Shown in pieces: positions 45,603 to 54,812 of a stretch of 64,000 nt of DNA (positions are counted from its first letter, which is position 1; each line of letters starts with the position of its first letter). A program made the position numbers and the translations under genes. The notes under the pieces are model-generated. The model ran no database searches and was not told where the DNA came from. It was given only the letters and a program-made list of their open reading frames with translations. Source of the DNA: Beijerinckiaceae bacterium (GTDB taxonomy: Bacteria > Pseudomonadota > Alphaproteobacteria > Rhizobiales > Beijerinckiaceae); contig CANBNG010000016.1 of assembly GCA_947370975.1 (NCBI GenBank), positions 1-64,000 on the forward strand, read 5' to 3'.

Positions 45603-46318
45603 GTGTTGCACTCGGTCTGTCTCTTCAAGATCGCCTCACAGCGCTCAAGATCCTTGAGTTCGTCGATGTCGTAGCTGAGGTCGTGGGGCATCTCGAGAGC
45701 GCCGATCCGCTTGGAATCAAATGCGCCGCGGCAAATGAAATCCTGAGCATCGAACACGTAAACCGCACCATTTGGGCGAAAGACCGCTGGCAGAGACTGG
45801 CGGTTGGCAAAGCAATGTCCGGGCTCGCCCAAGGGCGTGAAACGCCCGTCTTCAAGCTGTCCGTATTTCAAGATTGCGCTGTCGCTGCGCGTTACGGTCA
45901 TGACCAGGCCAAATGCGTTGGATCGAAAGAGATCGAGCGCCGCGAGAATATGGCCAGCCTGCCGCAAGGGCGACGTGGGCTGCAGCAAGACGACATCGCC
46001 ATTGACGTTGCCTGCAGACAGAGCGTGGGCGATCACAGGCGCCATCGGGATGTCATCGCCAGCCAGGGCCTCCGGGCGACGAATCACCCTGACGCCCTGC
46101 GGATGAACGCCCGAAAGAATCACTTCTATGTCGGTGGAAATGATGATGTCCGTGGCGCCAGCTTCACGCGCGTGTTCGATCGCATGCCAGTAAAGGGGTC
46201 GACCTGCGAGCATCCGCATGTTCTTGCCCGGCAGGCCCTTCGATCCCTTTCTTGCGGGGATCACGGCAACGAAGCTGACCGCGCCTTCCTCGGCCTCGCG
46301 TGAGCTTGTCCGTTTCAT
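45599..46318 (-). CDS. neuA: CMP-nonulosonate cytidylyltransferase, NeuA family
   Basis: The 239-residue enzyme activates the nonulosonic acid with CTP. The nucleotide-binding motif VAVIPARKGSKGLPGKN and VVLLQPTSPLRQ are diagnostic. ATG 46318 gives the normal family start; upstream codons are not conserved-looking. First gene of the coupled neuA-neuB-neuC unit. Confidence 0.92.
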   Translation of the reverse strand: MKRTSSREAEEGAVSFVAVIPARKGSKGLPGKNMRMLAGRPLYWHAIEHAREAGATDIIISTDIEVILSGVHPQGVRVIRRPEALAGDDIPMAPVIAHALSAGNVNGDVVLLQPTSPLRQAGHILAALDLFRSNAFGLVMTVTRSDSAILKYGQLEDGRFTPLGEPGHCFANRQSLPAVFRPNGAVYVFDAQDFICRGAFDSKRIGALEMPHDLSYDIDELKDLERCEAILKRQTECNT

Positions 46319-46595
46319 CAGGTAATCGCAGCAACTTGGCGCAGACACCCGCTGACGCTGCACGCCGCGTGATGGGCCAGTGCACGTGAAAGCGATGGCA
46401 TTGTTGGCGTATTCTTTTCCATGGTCCCCGACGCCGAACTGCTATGCGCTCTCGACTAGCAATTCCTAAGCCAAGGGTATCCATCTGAAAATAAAGGATT
46501 ATGCACCCTTCAAAGCTCTGGAAAGGACCGCGCTGCGGGCTGCGGGGCGCCCTCAAGCACCCCATCGCCCGGCAACTTACGCCGTGCCTGGCCTC

Positions 46596-47282
46596 TTACG
46601 GCTTGCGTATGAACGAGGGTATATAATTATGAGTGAGCTTTTCAATTTTGAGATTATTTTTGGCCCGAAATTCATCTACGGCATCTGTTTCACCAGCGAC
46701 GGTGTTATAGTCGTCCAACACAATCAGGCCACCTGGCACGACACGAGCGTAAAGTAGCTCAAGGGCGTAGGCAGTGGGTTCTTTCACGTCCATGTCCAAA
46801 TGCAAAAATGCGATGCGTGTTGCTGGATATTCTTCAAGGTAACGTGGAAGCGTTTGGAATACATTGCCCTCTTTAAGAGCCACATTCTGAAAATTCTTCT
46901 CTTTCAGAATCTCCCGCACATCATTTATCGCGAGCCCATCGCCGCCGTCCTGCTCGAAACGATCGATAAAGGCGAAGTCTCCCTCGAGGGTCAGATTTTC
47001 CGTTGGAAATTTTCCAAACGCGTCAAAGCCCACTATTTTTCGAGAAAAATCATTTTCAAGCAAATTTCTAAATGTTGCCAGCCTCACCAAGGAAGTAGCC
47101 TTGTATACGCCAAGCTCGATCACATCGCCGGGTAGATTAACAATACTTTTATACAACTCATAATGCGCGATCATTTTGCCAATTCTCGTCGGGTGACTGA
47201 ACCAGTAAAATGCGTTTTCGTGATCCCAAACGTCGTTCCGCGACAGTCCTCTGATATTTGTATTTTCTTTATGTTCGAGCAT
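46596..47282 (-). CDS. TylF/MycF-type methyltransferase
   Basis: About 228 residues. The SAM-binding region GDVIELGVYKATSLVRLA, IVGFDAFGKFP and IAFLHLDMDVKEPT with VLDDYNT are typical of macrocin O-methyltransferase (TylF) family proteins, often found in surface-glycan loci. ATG 47282 has AGGA at good spacing; ATG 47291 directly abuts it. DNA here is AT-richer than the rest of the window, suggesting transfer. It probably methylates a glycan sugar. Confidence 0.85.
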   Translation of the reverse strand: MLEHKENTNIRGLSRNDVWDHENAFYWFSHPTRIGKMIAHYELYKSIVNLPGDVIELGVYKATSLVRLATFRNLLENDFSRKIVGFDAFGKFPTENLTLEGDFAFIDRFEQDGGDGLAINDVREILKEKNFQNVALKEGNVFQTLPRYLEEYPATRIAFLHLDMDVKEPTAYALELLYARVVPGGLIVLDDYNTVAGETDAVDEFRAKNNLKIEKLTHNYIPSFIRKP

Positions 47283-47345
47283 TTTTTTCATTCCTGAACT
47301 TAGTTGGCGCAAATTATCGAGCAGTCTTGTCGCGCGGCTGTGCCG

Positions 47346-48437
47346 CTAACTCCCGTTCGAATCCGGAAGCTCAGGTTTGGAATTGCGCACGCTCTCCATC
47401 GCTTCCAACAGGAATGCCAACGCATCCTGGGCAATTCGTTCATTCTTGATCAAGATGACATTCGACTTGGATTTTCCATCATCAGCATACCGAGTGACAC
47501 TCGATTCCCCGACCGAATAGAAGCAATGGAAATTGATATGGCCAAGCTCGGCCTTGCGCGTCAGATATTCAAGATCGGTCTCCGCCCAGTCCGCGCAAAC
47601 TTTGCTTTTTTCCGGGTCGACAAATTCGAGATGATCCCAGGTTACGAGCGGATGTTTCTTGATGACGATTGACTGAGCGTAAGGCAGCATCTCATCAATG
47701 CCAGCTTCGATGAATTTTTGGATCGACCTGCGGACTGCAAAAGCCAAATGTTTTTCTTCAAATTTCAATCCGTAGTCAGACACCCATCCCTTGAGGATAT
47801 CGACGATCCCTTGATCGTAGTTCACTAAAATGAGGCCGGCCTTATCGTTGAAAATATTCAGTTTCGGAATTTCAACGTCAATTCTTTCGCCCGGGAAACC
47901 AAAAAACGCGTCACTCTTGGAGGCAATCACGCCTCGATATTTGCCATAAACGTCCGACAACCAGGGGCCATCCCCCAGCAGAATTTTTTCGATGTCGAAC
48001 CCGAGCTTGGGGAGAATATAGGCAGCAAGCTGCAGCGTGTCCGCAATAGACGTCGCAGCTTCTGCTTTCTGGATCTGTTCGGACGGCAAATATGAGAGGT
48101 CGCCTTCTTCGATATAGAAGACTTCCTGAACTTTATGATGCGCGCAAATCAATCTCGATAGAACTGTTCCGTGCGTCGGAAGAAACAGTCGGATTTTGTC
48201 ACACGGAAGCAAATCAAAGTACCGGGCAACCTGATATGCGTAGGAAATCAATTTCACTTCATCTTTATAGGGGATGGTGCTTTCGTAAAGGCACAGCGTG
48301 TTTTTCCCAAAAAAGCCCCGATAGCCGCGCGTATAAATAACGCCCTGCAGGTCTATCTGGCGTGAGTCATGAGCCCTCGTCAGCACCGCGTCGGTGATTT
48401 TCGAATGAGCATATCCAACGTCGATCATTTTACTCAT
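47346..48437 (-). CDS. Putative sialyl/nonulosonyl-transferase
   Basis: The 363-residue protein has no recognised overall family, but three bacterial sialyltransferase hallmarks occur in the canonical order: a D/E-D/E-G motif (YIEEGDL, about 110-112), an HP motif (VIKKHPLV, 262-263) and a paired-serine motif (GESSV, 312-313). The adjacent NeuCBA genes would supply its CMP-activated donor. No signal or membrane segment is visible, as for GT52 and polysialyltransferase-like enzymes. Base composition is AT-rich. Assignment is a motif-plus-context inference. Confidence 0.6.
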   Translation of the reverse strand: MSKMIDVGYAHSKITDAVLTRAHDSRQIDLQGVIYTRGYRGFFGKNTLCLYESTIPYKDEVKLISYAYQVARYFDLLPCDKIRLFLPTHGTVLSRLICAHHKVQEVFYIEEGDLSYLPSEQIQKAEAATSIADTLQLAAYILPKLGFDIEKILLGDGPWLSDVYGKYRGVIASKSDAFFGFPGERIDVEIPKLNIFNDKAGLILVNYDQGIVDILKGWVSDYGLKFEEKHLAFAVRRSIQKFIEAGIDEMLPYAQSIVIKKHPLVTWDHLEFVDPEKSKVCADWAETDLEYLTRKAELGHINFHCFYSVGESSVTRYADDGKSKSNVILIKNERIAQDALAFLLEAMESVRNSKPELPDSNGS

Positions 48438-48805
48438 ATTCAGCCCCCGACCTCACCCCATGAAATGAAGTTTGCCGTTTTTGAATGTGTTTTGACGGGT
48501 GTCGTTATTTTGTAGCCACCTGACACCATCGGGCACTCGTGTCGTCACGTTAGTTCATGATCGGATTGGTTGCTAGCGCCCGGGTGGCCGGGCAACCGGG
48601 ACCGGGCGCTTCAATCGCGCAGCTTCGCGTTAGCGCTTCCAATGAATTCTGATTAAAACCGCTTGCGTCCATCGCGGCTGATCCCCCGAGTCTAATGGCC
48701 TCCTCCGGCCAGGTGACATGCAGCGCGCCCGTCATCCGCCTTGCGGACATTGGCGGACTCGGCTGATATGGATCTGGACATAAAAACACACGAGGGAGTG
48801 GAAAC
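48438..48805. other. Divergent intergenic region with GC-rich inverted repeat
   Basis: About 370 bases between divergent genes. AGCGCCCGG (48575-48583) and CCGGGCGCT (48602-48610) are perfect inverted arms around 18 bases that also contain repeated CCGGG. It could be an operator or a hairpin. No gene is seen; promoters for both sides must lie here. Confidence 0.45.
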
Positions 48806-49684
48806 ATGAAGACTTTGGGTTTCATCGGCACCGGCGGCATGGGCAGCGGCATGGCGGCCAATCTTATCAAGGCGGGCTACCGCCTCGTCGTGACCGACCT
48901 CAATCGTGCGCAGGCCAAAGCGCTTGAGGACATGGGCGCGGAGTTCAAGGATTCGCCCAAAGCCGTCGCCGAATCGTGCGAGCTGGTGCTCTCCATGTTG
49001 CCAACCAACGAAGCCGTCCAGGCTGTCAGCCTCGGCAAGGGTGGGCTCTGCGAGGCAACCACCGGCGCGAAGGTCTGGATCGACTTCAGCAGCATCGACA
49101 AGGCGACCATCGTCAGTGCCGCCGGTCAGCTCGAGCCCAAGGGCTGGACGGTCGTCGACGCATCAGCGGGCGGCGTCGAGGAAGTTGCGGCGGCGGGCGA
49201 GCTGGCTCTCTGGCTTTCTGGGTCGACGGACTTGTTCGACGAGCATCAGCCGATCTTTCACGCTATGGGCAAATCGGTCCTGCATGTGGGCGAGCTCGGC
49301 AACGCCAAAATGGTCAAGAACGCGATGGCCATGCTCGCCGCTGTCCAGCACCTGAGCATCGTCGAGATCGGCTGCTGGCTCAAGAAAGGCGGCCTAGATG
49401 AAGCCACCTTCAAGACCGTCATCAAGAACTCGCAACAGGATTCCATCGCGACCCAGCGCATCATGGACGTTGTGGTGAGCCGCAAGTTCAAGCCGCGCAA
49501 GTCCTGGATGCCGAAGGATGTCGGCTTCGGGCTCGATATGGCGCGCGAAATGGAAGTCCCCATGCCCTTCGTCAACCTCGCCTCGCAGATGTTTGCGATT
49601 GCGCAGGCAACGGGGCACGACGGTTACGAGGCAACAGGCATCGCCTGCAACGTCTACGACGTGATCAACGGCAACGCCAAGTAA
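48806..49684 (+). CDS. NAD-dependent beta-hydroxyacid dehydrogenase
   Basis: The 292-residue enzyme of the 3-hydroxyisobutyrate/tartronate-semialdehyde reductase family has Rossmann GFIGTGGMGSGMA, substrate-binding DASAGGVEEVAAAG, and catalytic-Lys region GNAKMVKNAMAM (Lys about 172). ATG 48806 follows GGGAGTGG. Substrate unknown. Confidence 0.93.
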   Translation: MKTLGFIGTGGMGSGMAANLIKAGYRLVVTDLNRAQAKALEDMGAEFKDSPKAVAESCELVLSMLPTNEAVQAVSLGKGGLCEATTGAKVWIDFSSIDKATIVSAAGQLEPKGWTVVDASAGGVEEVAAAGELALWLSGSTDLFDEHQPIFHAMGKSVLHVGELGNAKMVKNAMAMLAAVQHLSIVEIGCWLKKGGLDEATFKTVIKNSQQDSIATQRIMDVVVSRKFKPRKSWMPKDVGFGLDMAREMEVPMPFVNLASQMFAIAQATGHDGYEATGIACNVYDVINGNAK

Positions 49685-49704
49685 GGCGAGCCGCGAGCGG
49701 CGAT

Positions 49705-49734
49705 GGTCACGGCGGTCAGAGTACCGTCGTGACC
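49705..49734. terminator. Hairpin between convergent genes
   Basis: GGTCACGGCGGT (49705-49716) pairs with ACCGTCGTGACC (49723-49734) with one G-U pair and a six-base loop. It sits in the 61-base gap between convergent stops, a usual place for a shared terminator, although no T-run follows. Confidence 0.65.
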
Positions 49735-49745
49735 GCGCCCGATGT

Positions 49746-50246
49746 TCAGGGCATGGTGTAAAACTTGTGCGTCCAGCTGCCGTCCAGCCCGTGAATGCTC
49801 TCAGCCCATCCCCGCGCCCCCGCGAAGCGCCCCGAACCGCCTTTGATCGGCCGAACAAGCTTCGCTCCGCGACTGAGCGTGGGACCTTGAGCCGGATAAA
49901 AGCCCGCACCTCCGATGATCAGGACGGCGCCGTCATTCAAGGTGAAGACAAGCTCGGAGACTCGGGTCTCATCCCCGTTGGACGGCTTGTCAGTCCCAGT
50001 CGTGATCAATGTGGCGTCCATGCGGCCGACGACTTTCCCCGATGAAGTCGCCACAGCTATGCTGGTGACGCGTACATCGCCCAACTGATGGCCATCCGAT
50101 CCTTTTGTTGTGAGCTCCGTCACAACATTGGGATGGAAAACCCGCAGGATTTCTGCTGCACTAACAGGCGACGCAACGAAACTAACAAATCCCGATACGA
50201 TCAAGACCCCTATGATGCTTGCCCATGTGCGTTTGTTGCTAGCCAT
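49746..50246 (-). CDS. Secreted dirigent/allene-oxide-cyclase-like barrel protein
   Basis: The 166-residue protein has a signal peptide (residues 1-30, ending SPVSA) and a beta-rich domain with LVFTLNDGAVLIIGGAGF and IKGGSGRFAGARG, the pattern of the dirigent/AOC-like barrel fold. Function in bacteria is unknown. The fold call is from motif reading only. Confidence 0.6.
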   Translation of the reverse strand: MASNKRTWASIIGVLIVSGFVSFVASPVSAAEILRVFHPNVVTELTTKGSDGHQLGDVRVTSIAVATSSGKVVGRMDATLITTGTDKPSNGDETRVSELVFTLNDGAVLIIGGAGFYPAQGPTLSRGAKLVRPIKGGSGRFAGARGWAESIHGLDGSWTHKFYTMP

Positions 50247-50442
50247 TTGAGGCGTTTCCTTTTCCCGCGCATGCGTTATCGCATAGCCAATCGGTTATCC
50301 TAATGCGGCAGCTTGATCGCAGTCACCGCCAGCAGCATAAGCTCTACCATGGGAGCCAGACTTTGAAAGCTAATTCTGGAGACAATCATGAGCCGAAGCT
50401 TAGGCATGGCGTTTGTTTCCAGCAAAAAATGGGAATTACTTG

Positions 50443-50796
50443 ATGCGCAAGAAACGAAGTCTTCTCCTCATTGTCTTGTCGTGTACTGCGACAATCTTTT
50501 CTCTCGCAACCGCGCAGGCTGCGTGCCCCGGCGAAACGCAGATGGAGATGAACGCCTGCGCTGCCAGTGATTATGCCCGCGCGGATGAAGAGCTAAATGC
50601 CATTTGGCGAAAATTGCCTAAAACCACGCAGCTGATCGCCGTTCAGCGTGCCTGGATCGCGTATCGCGATGCTGAATGCACGTATCAGAAAGCGCAATTC
50701 GAGGGAGGATCTATCGCGCCGCTGATCTATTCCAGCTGCTTGAGCGATTTGACGAAGGAGCGGACGAAAATCCTCAATGGTAATTTGCTACAGTAA
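50443..50796 (+). CDS. LprI/DUF1311-family secreted protein
   Basis: The 117-residue protein has a signal peptide ending AQAAC and a small helical domain with MNACAASDYARADEELN, AWIAYRDAECTY and SSCLSDLTKERT, the Cys and helix pattern of LprI/DUF1311, some members of which inhibit lysozyme. ATG 50443 is chosen because it begins the signal peptide directly. Confidence 0.85.
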   Translation: MRKKRSLLLIVLSCTATIFSLATAQAACPGETQMEMNACAASDYARADEELNAIWRKLPKTTQLIAVQRAWIAYRDAECTYQKAQFEGGSIAPLIYSSCLSDLTKERTKILNGNLLQ

Positions 50797-50839
50797 TTAC
50801 GATTTTAAGCTGCGCGCAGAAGCGCAAAATTTATGAGAC

Positions 50840-50890
50840 GGCTCGCCTGCATGCCGATCGAATTGAACCCAACCTCGCATCAGGCGAGCC
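50840..50890. repeat. Long-range inverted repeat in convergent gap
   Basis: GGCTCGCCTG (50840-50849) and CAGGCGAGCC (50881-50890) are perfect inverted arms separated by 31 bases between convergent genes. A weak terminator is possible. Confidence 0.4.
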
Positions 50891-50933
50891 CCTTGCATCG
50901 CCCCTGCTTGCGGGGTCAATGCCAAGGCGGCTT

Positions 50934-51785
50934 CTAATAGTCCTTGTCGGGAACAATGCGGAACGATCGCTTGGTCCCTCCGAACCATTTTCCGAAAAGG
51001 CTCTCTGCTCGGCCTGATGCTTCCATATCCAGGAGTGTAGCGTTGACGAAGGCCTTGAACCGGGCTTCCCCCTTGGGCAGACCAAAGCCGGAGGTCCGGG
51101 GCCCATCGTAATCCGGGATCAGCATGTAATCGTCTGGATTACTATCCTTCTGTGCCATCGCAAGCAGAAGCACCTGATCGGCGAGGAACGCATCGACGCG
51201 CCGGCCTTTCACCGCCTGAAAGCATAATTCATAATTATCGTAATTCACGAGTTTGATGGTGGGTACGGCGGCCTTCAATTCATCATCGACGCTCGCGCCC
51301 TTGTTCAAGGCGAGCGTACGGTCGGCGAGTTGATGCATGGAGGTGAGGTTTGCATCCTTGCGGACGATGATTTTATGCGGCGAGTCCAGATAGGCATAGC
51401 TGAAGTCGATCGATTTCGCGCGCTCCGCGGTCCTGCTCATTCCAACGGCGACGAGATGAACCTTCCCCTCCATCAGAAACGAGATACGATCCTGATTTCG
51501 GAGGGTCACCTGCACCATCGGCACGCCGAGGCGCTGCGCGATAAGCTCGGCAAGGTCCACGTCATATCCGACAGACACCTTGTCACCCATATTCCGCGAA
51601 CTGAATGGCGGCGAATTGTCGGTTACCCCAACCAGCAGCCGACCGTCGCGCTTGATATCCTCCAGAACATCCGCTGATGCAGGCGTGACGCCAAACGCAA
51701 GAGCGCTTGCTGCACAGAAAGCAGCAGCAAGCAGCCAGCGTCCCGAAAAACCCACCTTCCCCGCAGTTTTGGTGCGAATAAGCAT
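50934..51785 (-). CDS. Amino-acid-type ABC transporter substrate-binding protein
   Basis: About 283 residues. The signal ends TPASA; LLVGVTDNSPPFSSRN, GYDVDLAELIAQRLG and DRISFLMEGKVHLVAVGMSRTAERA are typical of family 3 (polar amino acid) binding proteins. AGGGAGAA precedes ATG 51785. No own permease follows; last gene of the 59025-50934 operon. Confidence 0.9.
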   Translation of the reverse strand: MLIRTKTAGKVGFSGRWLLAAAFCAASALAFGVTPASADVLEDIKRDGRLLVGVTDNSPPFSSRNMGDKVSVGYDVDLAELIAQRLGVPMVQVTLRNQDRISFLMEGKVHLVAVGMSRTAERAKSIDFSYAYLDSPHKIIVRKDANLTSMHQLADRTLALNKGASVDDELKAAVPTIKLVNYDNYELCFQAVKGRRVDAFLADQVLLLAMAQKDSNPDDYMLIPDYDGPRTSGFGLPKGEARFKAFVNATLLDMEASGRAESLFGKWFGGTKRSFRIVPDKDY

Positions 51786-51841
51786 GTTGCTTCTCCCTGT
51801 CCTTTGTAGTGCAAGCTCGGCAAAGGCGGCGCCAGCCACCA

Positions 51842-52603
51842 TCACATCGCAGTCAGACCGCCATCGACGGGGATAACCTGTCCTGTGACAGAGGCGCCAT
51901 TGGGTCCGCAGAGCAGGGCTGCGAGTGCCGCTATATGTTCGATGTCAGCAAAACGACCGAGCGGAATCTTGGCGAGCATGTTGGCCATGTAGGATGCATC
52001 GGCGCCGCTGCCCGCACGCGAGGGTGAATCCGTCAGCAGCCGCCCTGGCGCCAACGCATTGAGGCGGATGTTGTGGGGTCCCCATTCAACCGCCAACATG
52101 CGCACCATCTGAATGAGGCCCGCCTTGCTGATGCCATAGGTAGAGCGCTGCGCGGCGCCCAGCAGGCCATGGCTGGAGGAAATGGTGACGATAGCGCCGT
52201 CGAGTTTTGCATCGATCAGCTTGCGGCCGACCCCCTGTGTCAGGAAGAAAGTACCCGCGAGATTGGCGAGCATCACCATATCCCAGTCCGCACGCGTCAC
52301 ATCGACAGCATCGCGACGCAGATTGACCCCGGCATTATTGACCAGCGCCCGCACGGGACCAAACTTGATGGTGAGGGCCTCAAGGAGCGCATCGATCGAT
52401 TCTTGCGAACGCAGATCGAGCGCATGGATGGACGCCCTGCCGCCTTCCGCACGGATCGCTTGCGCCGTCTCGGCGCAGTTCTCCGCCTTGGTTGCTGTGA
52501 CGGCGACGTGCCAGCCGTCGCGCGCCATGGCGCGGGCAAGAGCTGCCCCCAGGCCATATGAGGCGCCGGTGACCAGCGCTAGCCCCTTGTCCTGACCTGT
52601 CAC
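51842..52603 (-). CDS. SDR-family oxidoreductase
   Basis: The 253-residue NAD(P)-dependent enzyme has TGASYGLGAALARA (cofactor), NNAGVN, catalytic Ser-Tyr-Lys in SSSHGLLG...YGISKAG, and the usual C-terminal PVDGGLTAM. Substrate unknown; context suggests catabolism. Confidence 0.93.
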   Translation of the reverse strand: MTGQDKGLALVTGASYGLGAALARAMARDGWHVAVTATKAENCAETAQAIRAEGGRASIHALDLRSQESIDALLEALTIKFGPVRALVNNAGVNLRRDAVDVTRADWDMVMLANLAGTFFLTQGVGRKLIDAKLDGAIVTISSSHGLLGAAQRSTYGISKAGLIQMVRMLAVEWGPHNIRLNALAPGRLLTDSPSRAGSGADASYMANMLAKIPLGRFADIEHIAALAALLCGPNGASVTGQVIPVDGGLTAM

Positions 52604-52613
52604 GAAACTCTCC

Positions 52614-53711
52614 TCACGGATTGAAGATGCTGACCCATTCGTCGCGATATTTAATCAGTTCCTGCGCCGACATCTTCTCCCAATCAACCTTGATGATTTT
52701 CAACGAGGAGAAGTTCGGCGCAATGTCGGGGATCGGACTCTGGAAGCCTGCGCGCGCAGAAATCAAAGCTTCCTTGTCGGCAAGAATTTTCTGCCCCGTC
52801 TCGGAGAGAATGAAATCGATCCAAAGTTTGGCCGCATTGGGATGAGGCGCCTTGGCGAAAATGAATGTCATCTGCGGCAGGAAAGTGAAACCCTCCTCTG
52901 GATAGAAGATCTTCAGTTTCGCGCCCTTCTGGTTGCTCTGGTGAACGCGCGAGGGGTTTCCGCCAAATGCCATCATGTCCTGGCCGGTGAGAATGCGCTG
53001 CGCCGACAATTCGGAGCGGCCAACAAAGGTCGGCTTCTTCCTGGCCATGTCCTTGAAGTAATCGACGCCGAGCGCCTGCCGCAAGCCCGCATAGGTCGTG
53101 AGGTGCGATTCTGACTGCACGACATCGCCAATGCTGAAGCGACCAGCCGGCACAGCAGCCAATGCATCCTTGTAGGACTTGCCTTTGAAATCAAAGATCT
53201 CCGTGTTCCAGATCGGAATCTGCGCATAGCCGCCGTTGAGGACGAAATAGCCGTCGACCCCGAGGCCTGCCTTGATTGCATCCTGATAGAAATCATATTG
53301 CCCTGACCGGTAGTTCAGGAAAGCTCCGGTCTTCTGGCGCTCGAATGTCCAGGTGGGCGAGCCAATAGCCGCCACATCGAAAGTGATACGATTGGCGCTT
53401 AATTCCTGTTCGACGCGGGTAATCATCGCGCCGCTCGTCAGCAATGTGTAATTGACCGTGAAAGTGTTTGCGAGGCCGTAATAGGAGCGGAAGGCGCTCA
53501 CGAGCACATCATTGGTTGTTGGTTGAATGATCGTGTCGGAATAATTCAACGCACCTTCCGCCTTCGCCGCAGCGATTGTCTGCATAAGACTGGCGCGCTC
53601 GATATCGTTCATGCCCTTTGCCGCAGGGATATCTTGTGCGACAGCGGGACAGATCGCACCGCCCAGCACAAGAGCAGCGACGCCGATGGATGCAAAATGG
53701 GCAATCTTCAT
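52614..53711 (-). CDS. Extracellular solute-binding protein (FbpA-like)
   Basis: The 365-residue periplasmic protein has a signal ending PAVAQ and a type 2 binding fold resembling iron or small-anion binding proteins (LLTSGAMITRVEQELSANRI, FIFAKAPHPNAAKLWIDFILS, ETGQKILADK). It is the binding component for the adjacent ATPase and permease. Ligand not determined. Confidence 0.88.
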   Translation of the reverse strand: MKIAHFASIGVAALVLGGAICPAVAQDIPAAKGMNDIERASLMQTIAAAKAEGALNYSDTIIQPTTNDVLVSAFRSYYGLANTFTVNYTLLTSGAMITRVEQELSANRITFDVAAIGSPTWTFERQKTGAFLNYRSGQYDFYQDAIKAGLGVDGYFVLNGGYAQIPIWNTEIFDFKGKSYKDALAAVPAGRFSIGDVVQSESHLTTYAGLRQALGVDYFKDMARKKPTFVGRSELSAQRILTGQDMMAFGGNPSRVHQSNQKGAKLKIFYPEEGFTFLPQMTFIFAKAPHPNAAKLWIDFILSETGQKILADKEALISARAGFQSPIPDIAPNFSSLKIIKVDWEKMSAQELIKYRDEWVSIFNP

Positions 53712-53737
53712 CTAACAGCTCCCCGTTTTTTATGTTC

Positions 53738-54781
53738 TCAAGCGTCAAGCAGGAACAGATCTTTCCGGCTGATGGCAATGCTGACAGCCTGCCCCGGACT
53801 GAATGCGCCTGAACGATCCAGCACGCGGACGGAAACATCATTTCCAAGATCGATGGCATATTCATCCGCAAGGCCCTGGAAAGACCGTGTCGCGATCGTG
53901 CCCAGAAGAACGAGATCATCGCTTCCTGGGCCTGTAACGCCCTCGGAAATGCGCACATACTCGCGCTGGAATGCGATGAAGGGCTTGCCGGCGATGGCGT
54001 GAGGCGCAGCAAGGCGGGCCGTCTCGACAACATTCAATCCGAAGAAGCGCGCAGCAAAAGACGAGTGATGCGTCATGAAGACCTGCCGCGCTGGGCCACT
54101 CGCCTCGATCTGCCCGGCATTCATCAGGATGATTGTCTCGGCAAGGCCGAGCGCTTCACCCTGATCATGCGTCACGTAAAGTGCCGTAAAGCCAAGTCTG
54201 TCCTGAAGGGCTTGCAGTTCAAGCCGCATGTGCTCACGCAATTGCGCATCGAGATTTGACAGTGCCTCATCGAACAGAACAAGGGCGGGCTTGTGAACAA
54301 GGGCGCGCGCAAGAGCGACACGTTGCTGCTGGCCCCCGCTCAACTGTGTCGCAGAGCGCGAGGCAAAAGCGGTGAGGCCAACGATCTCCAGAATCTCCAT
54401 TGCCCGCGCCCGCCGCTCGGCAGGAGCCACGCCACGTACACGCAGCGGAAATTCTACATTCTCCACCACCGACATATGCGGCCAGACCGCATAGGACTGA
54501 AACACGACGCCAAGCCCGCGATCTTCGGGATTGAGATTGATGCCCTTTGCAGAGTCGAAAACCACTTTTCCGGCGATGGAAATGAACCCCTCTTCCGGCG
54601 TCTCGAGCCCAGCGAGGCAGCGCAGCATGGTGGTCTTGCCGCAGCCACTTGGGCCAAGCAGTGCAAGCGTGCCACCTTCACGAACAGAAAAGCTAAGTCC
54701 GTCGAGCGCGCGGAACTCGCCGAATTTCTTCGTGACATTCCGGATCGTCACGAAATCATCTGGCGCGTCTTGCCTCACCAA
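53738..54781 (-). CDS. ABC transporter ATPase (FbpC/PotA family)
   Basis: About 347 residues: Walker A GPSGCGKTT, LSGGQQQR, Walker B LVLFDEALSNLD, His-loop YVTHDQGEA and a C-terminal TOBE-like domain. The start is TTG 54781 or GTG 54778; both follow GGGAGA. Confidence 0.93.
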   Translation of the reverse strand: MVRQDAPDDFVTIRNVTKKFGEFRALDGLSFSVREGGTLALLGPSGCGKTTMLRCLAGLETPEEGFISIAGKVVFDSAKGINLNPEDRGLGVVFQSYAVWPHMSVVENVEFPLRVRGVAPAERRARAMEILEIVGLTAFASRSATQLSGGQQQRVALARALVHKPALVLFDEALSNLDAQLREHMRLELQALQDRLGFTALYVTHDQGEALGLAETIILMNAGQIEASGPARQVFMTHHSSFAARFFGLNVVETARLAAPHAIAGKPFIAFQREYVRISEGVTGPGSDDLVLLGTIATRSFQGLADEYAIDLGNDVSVRVLDRSGAFSPGQAVSIAISRKDLFLLDA

Positions 54782-54812
54782 GGTCTTCTCCCATATCTTT
54801 CCAAGTTCGCAC

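Noticed and set aside
43402..48437. Prophage or insertion element as the source of the AT-rich segment
   Set aside because: No integrase, transposase, terminal repeat or tRNA attachment site was seen; only composition suggests transfer.
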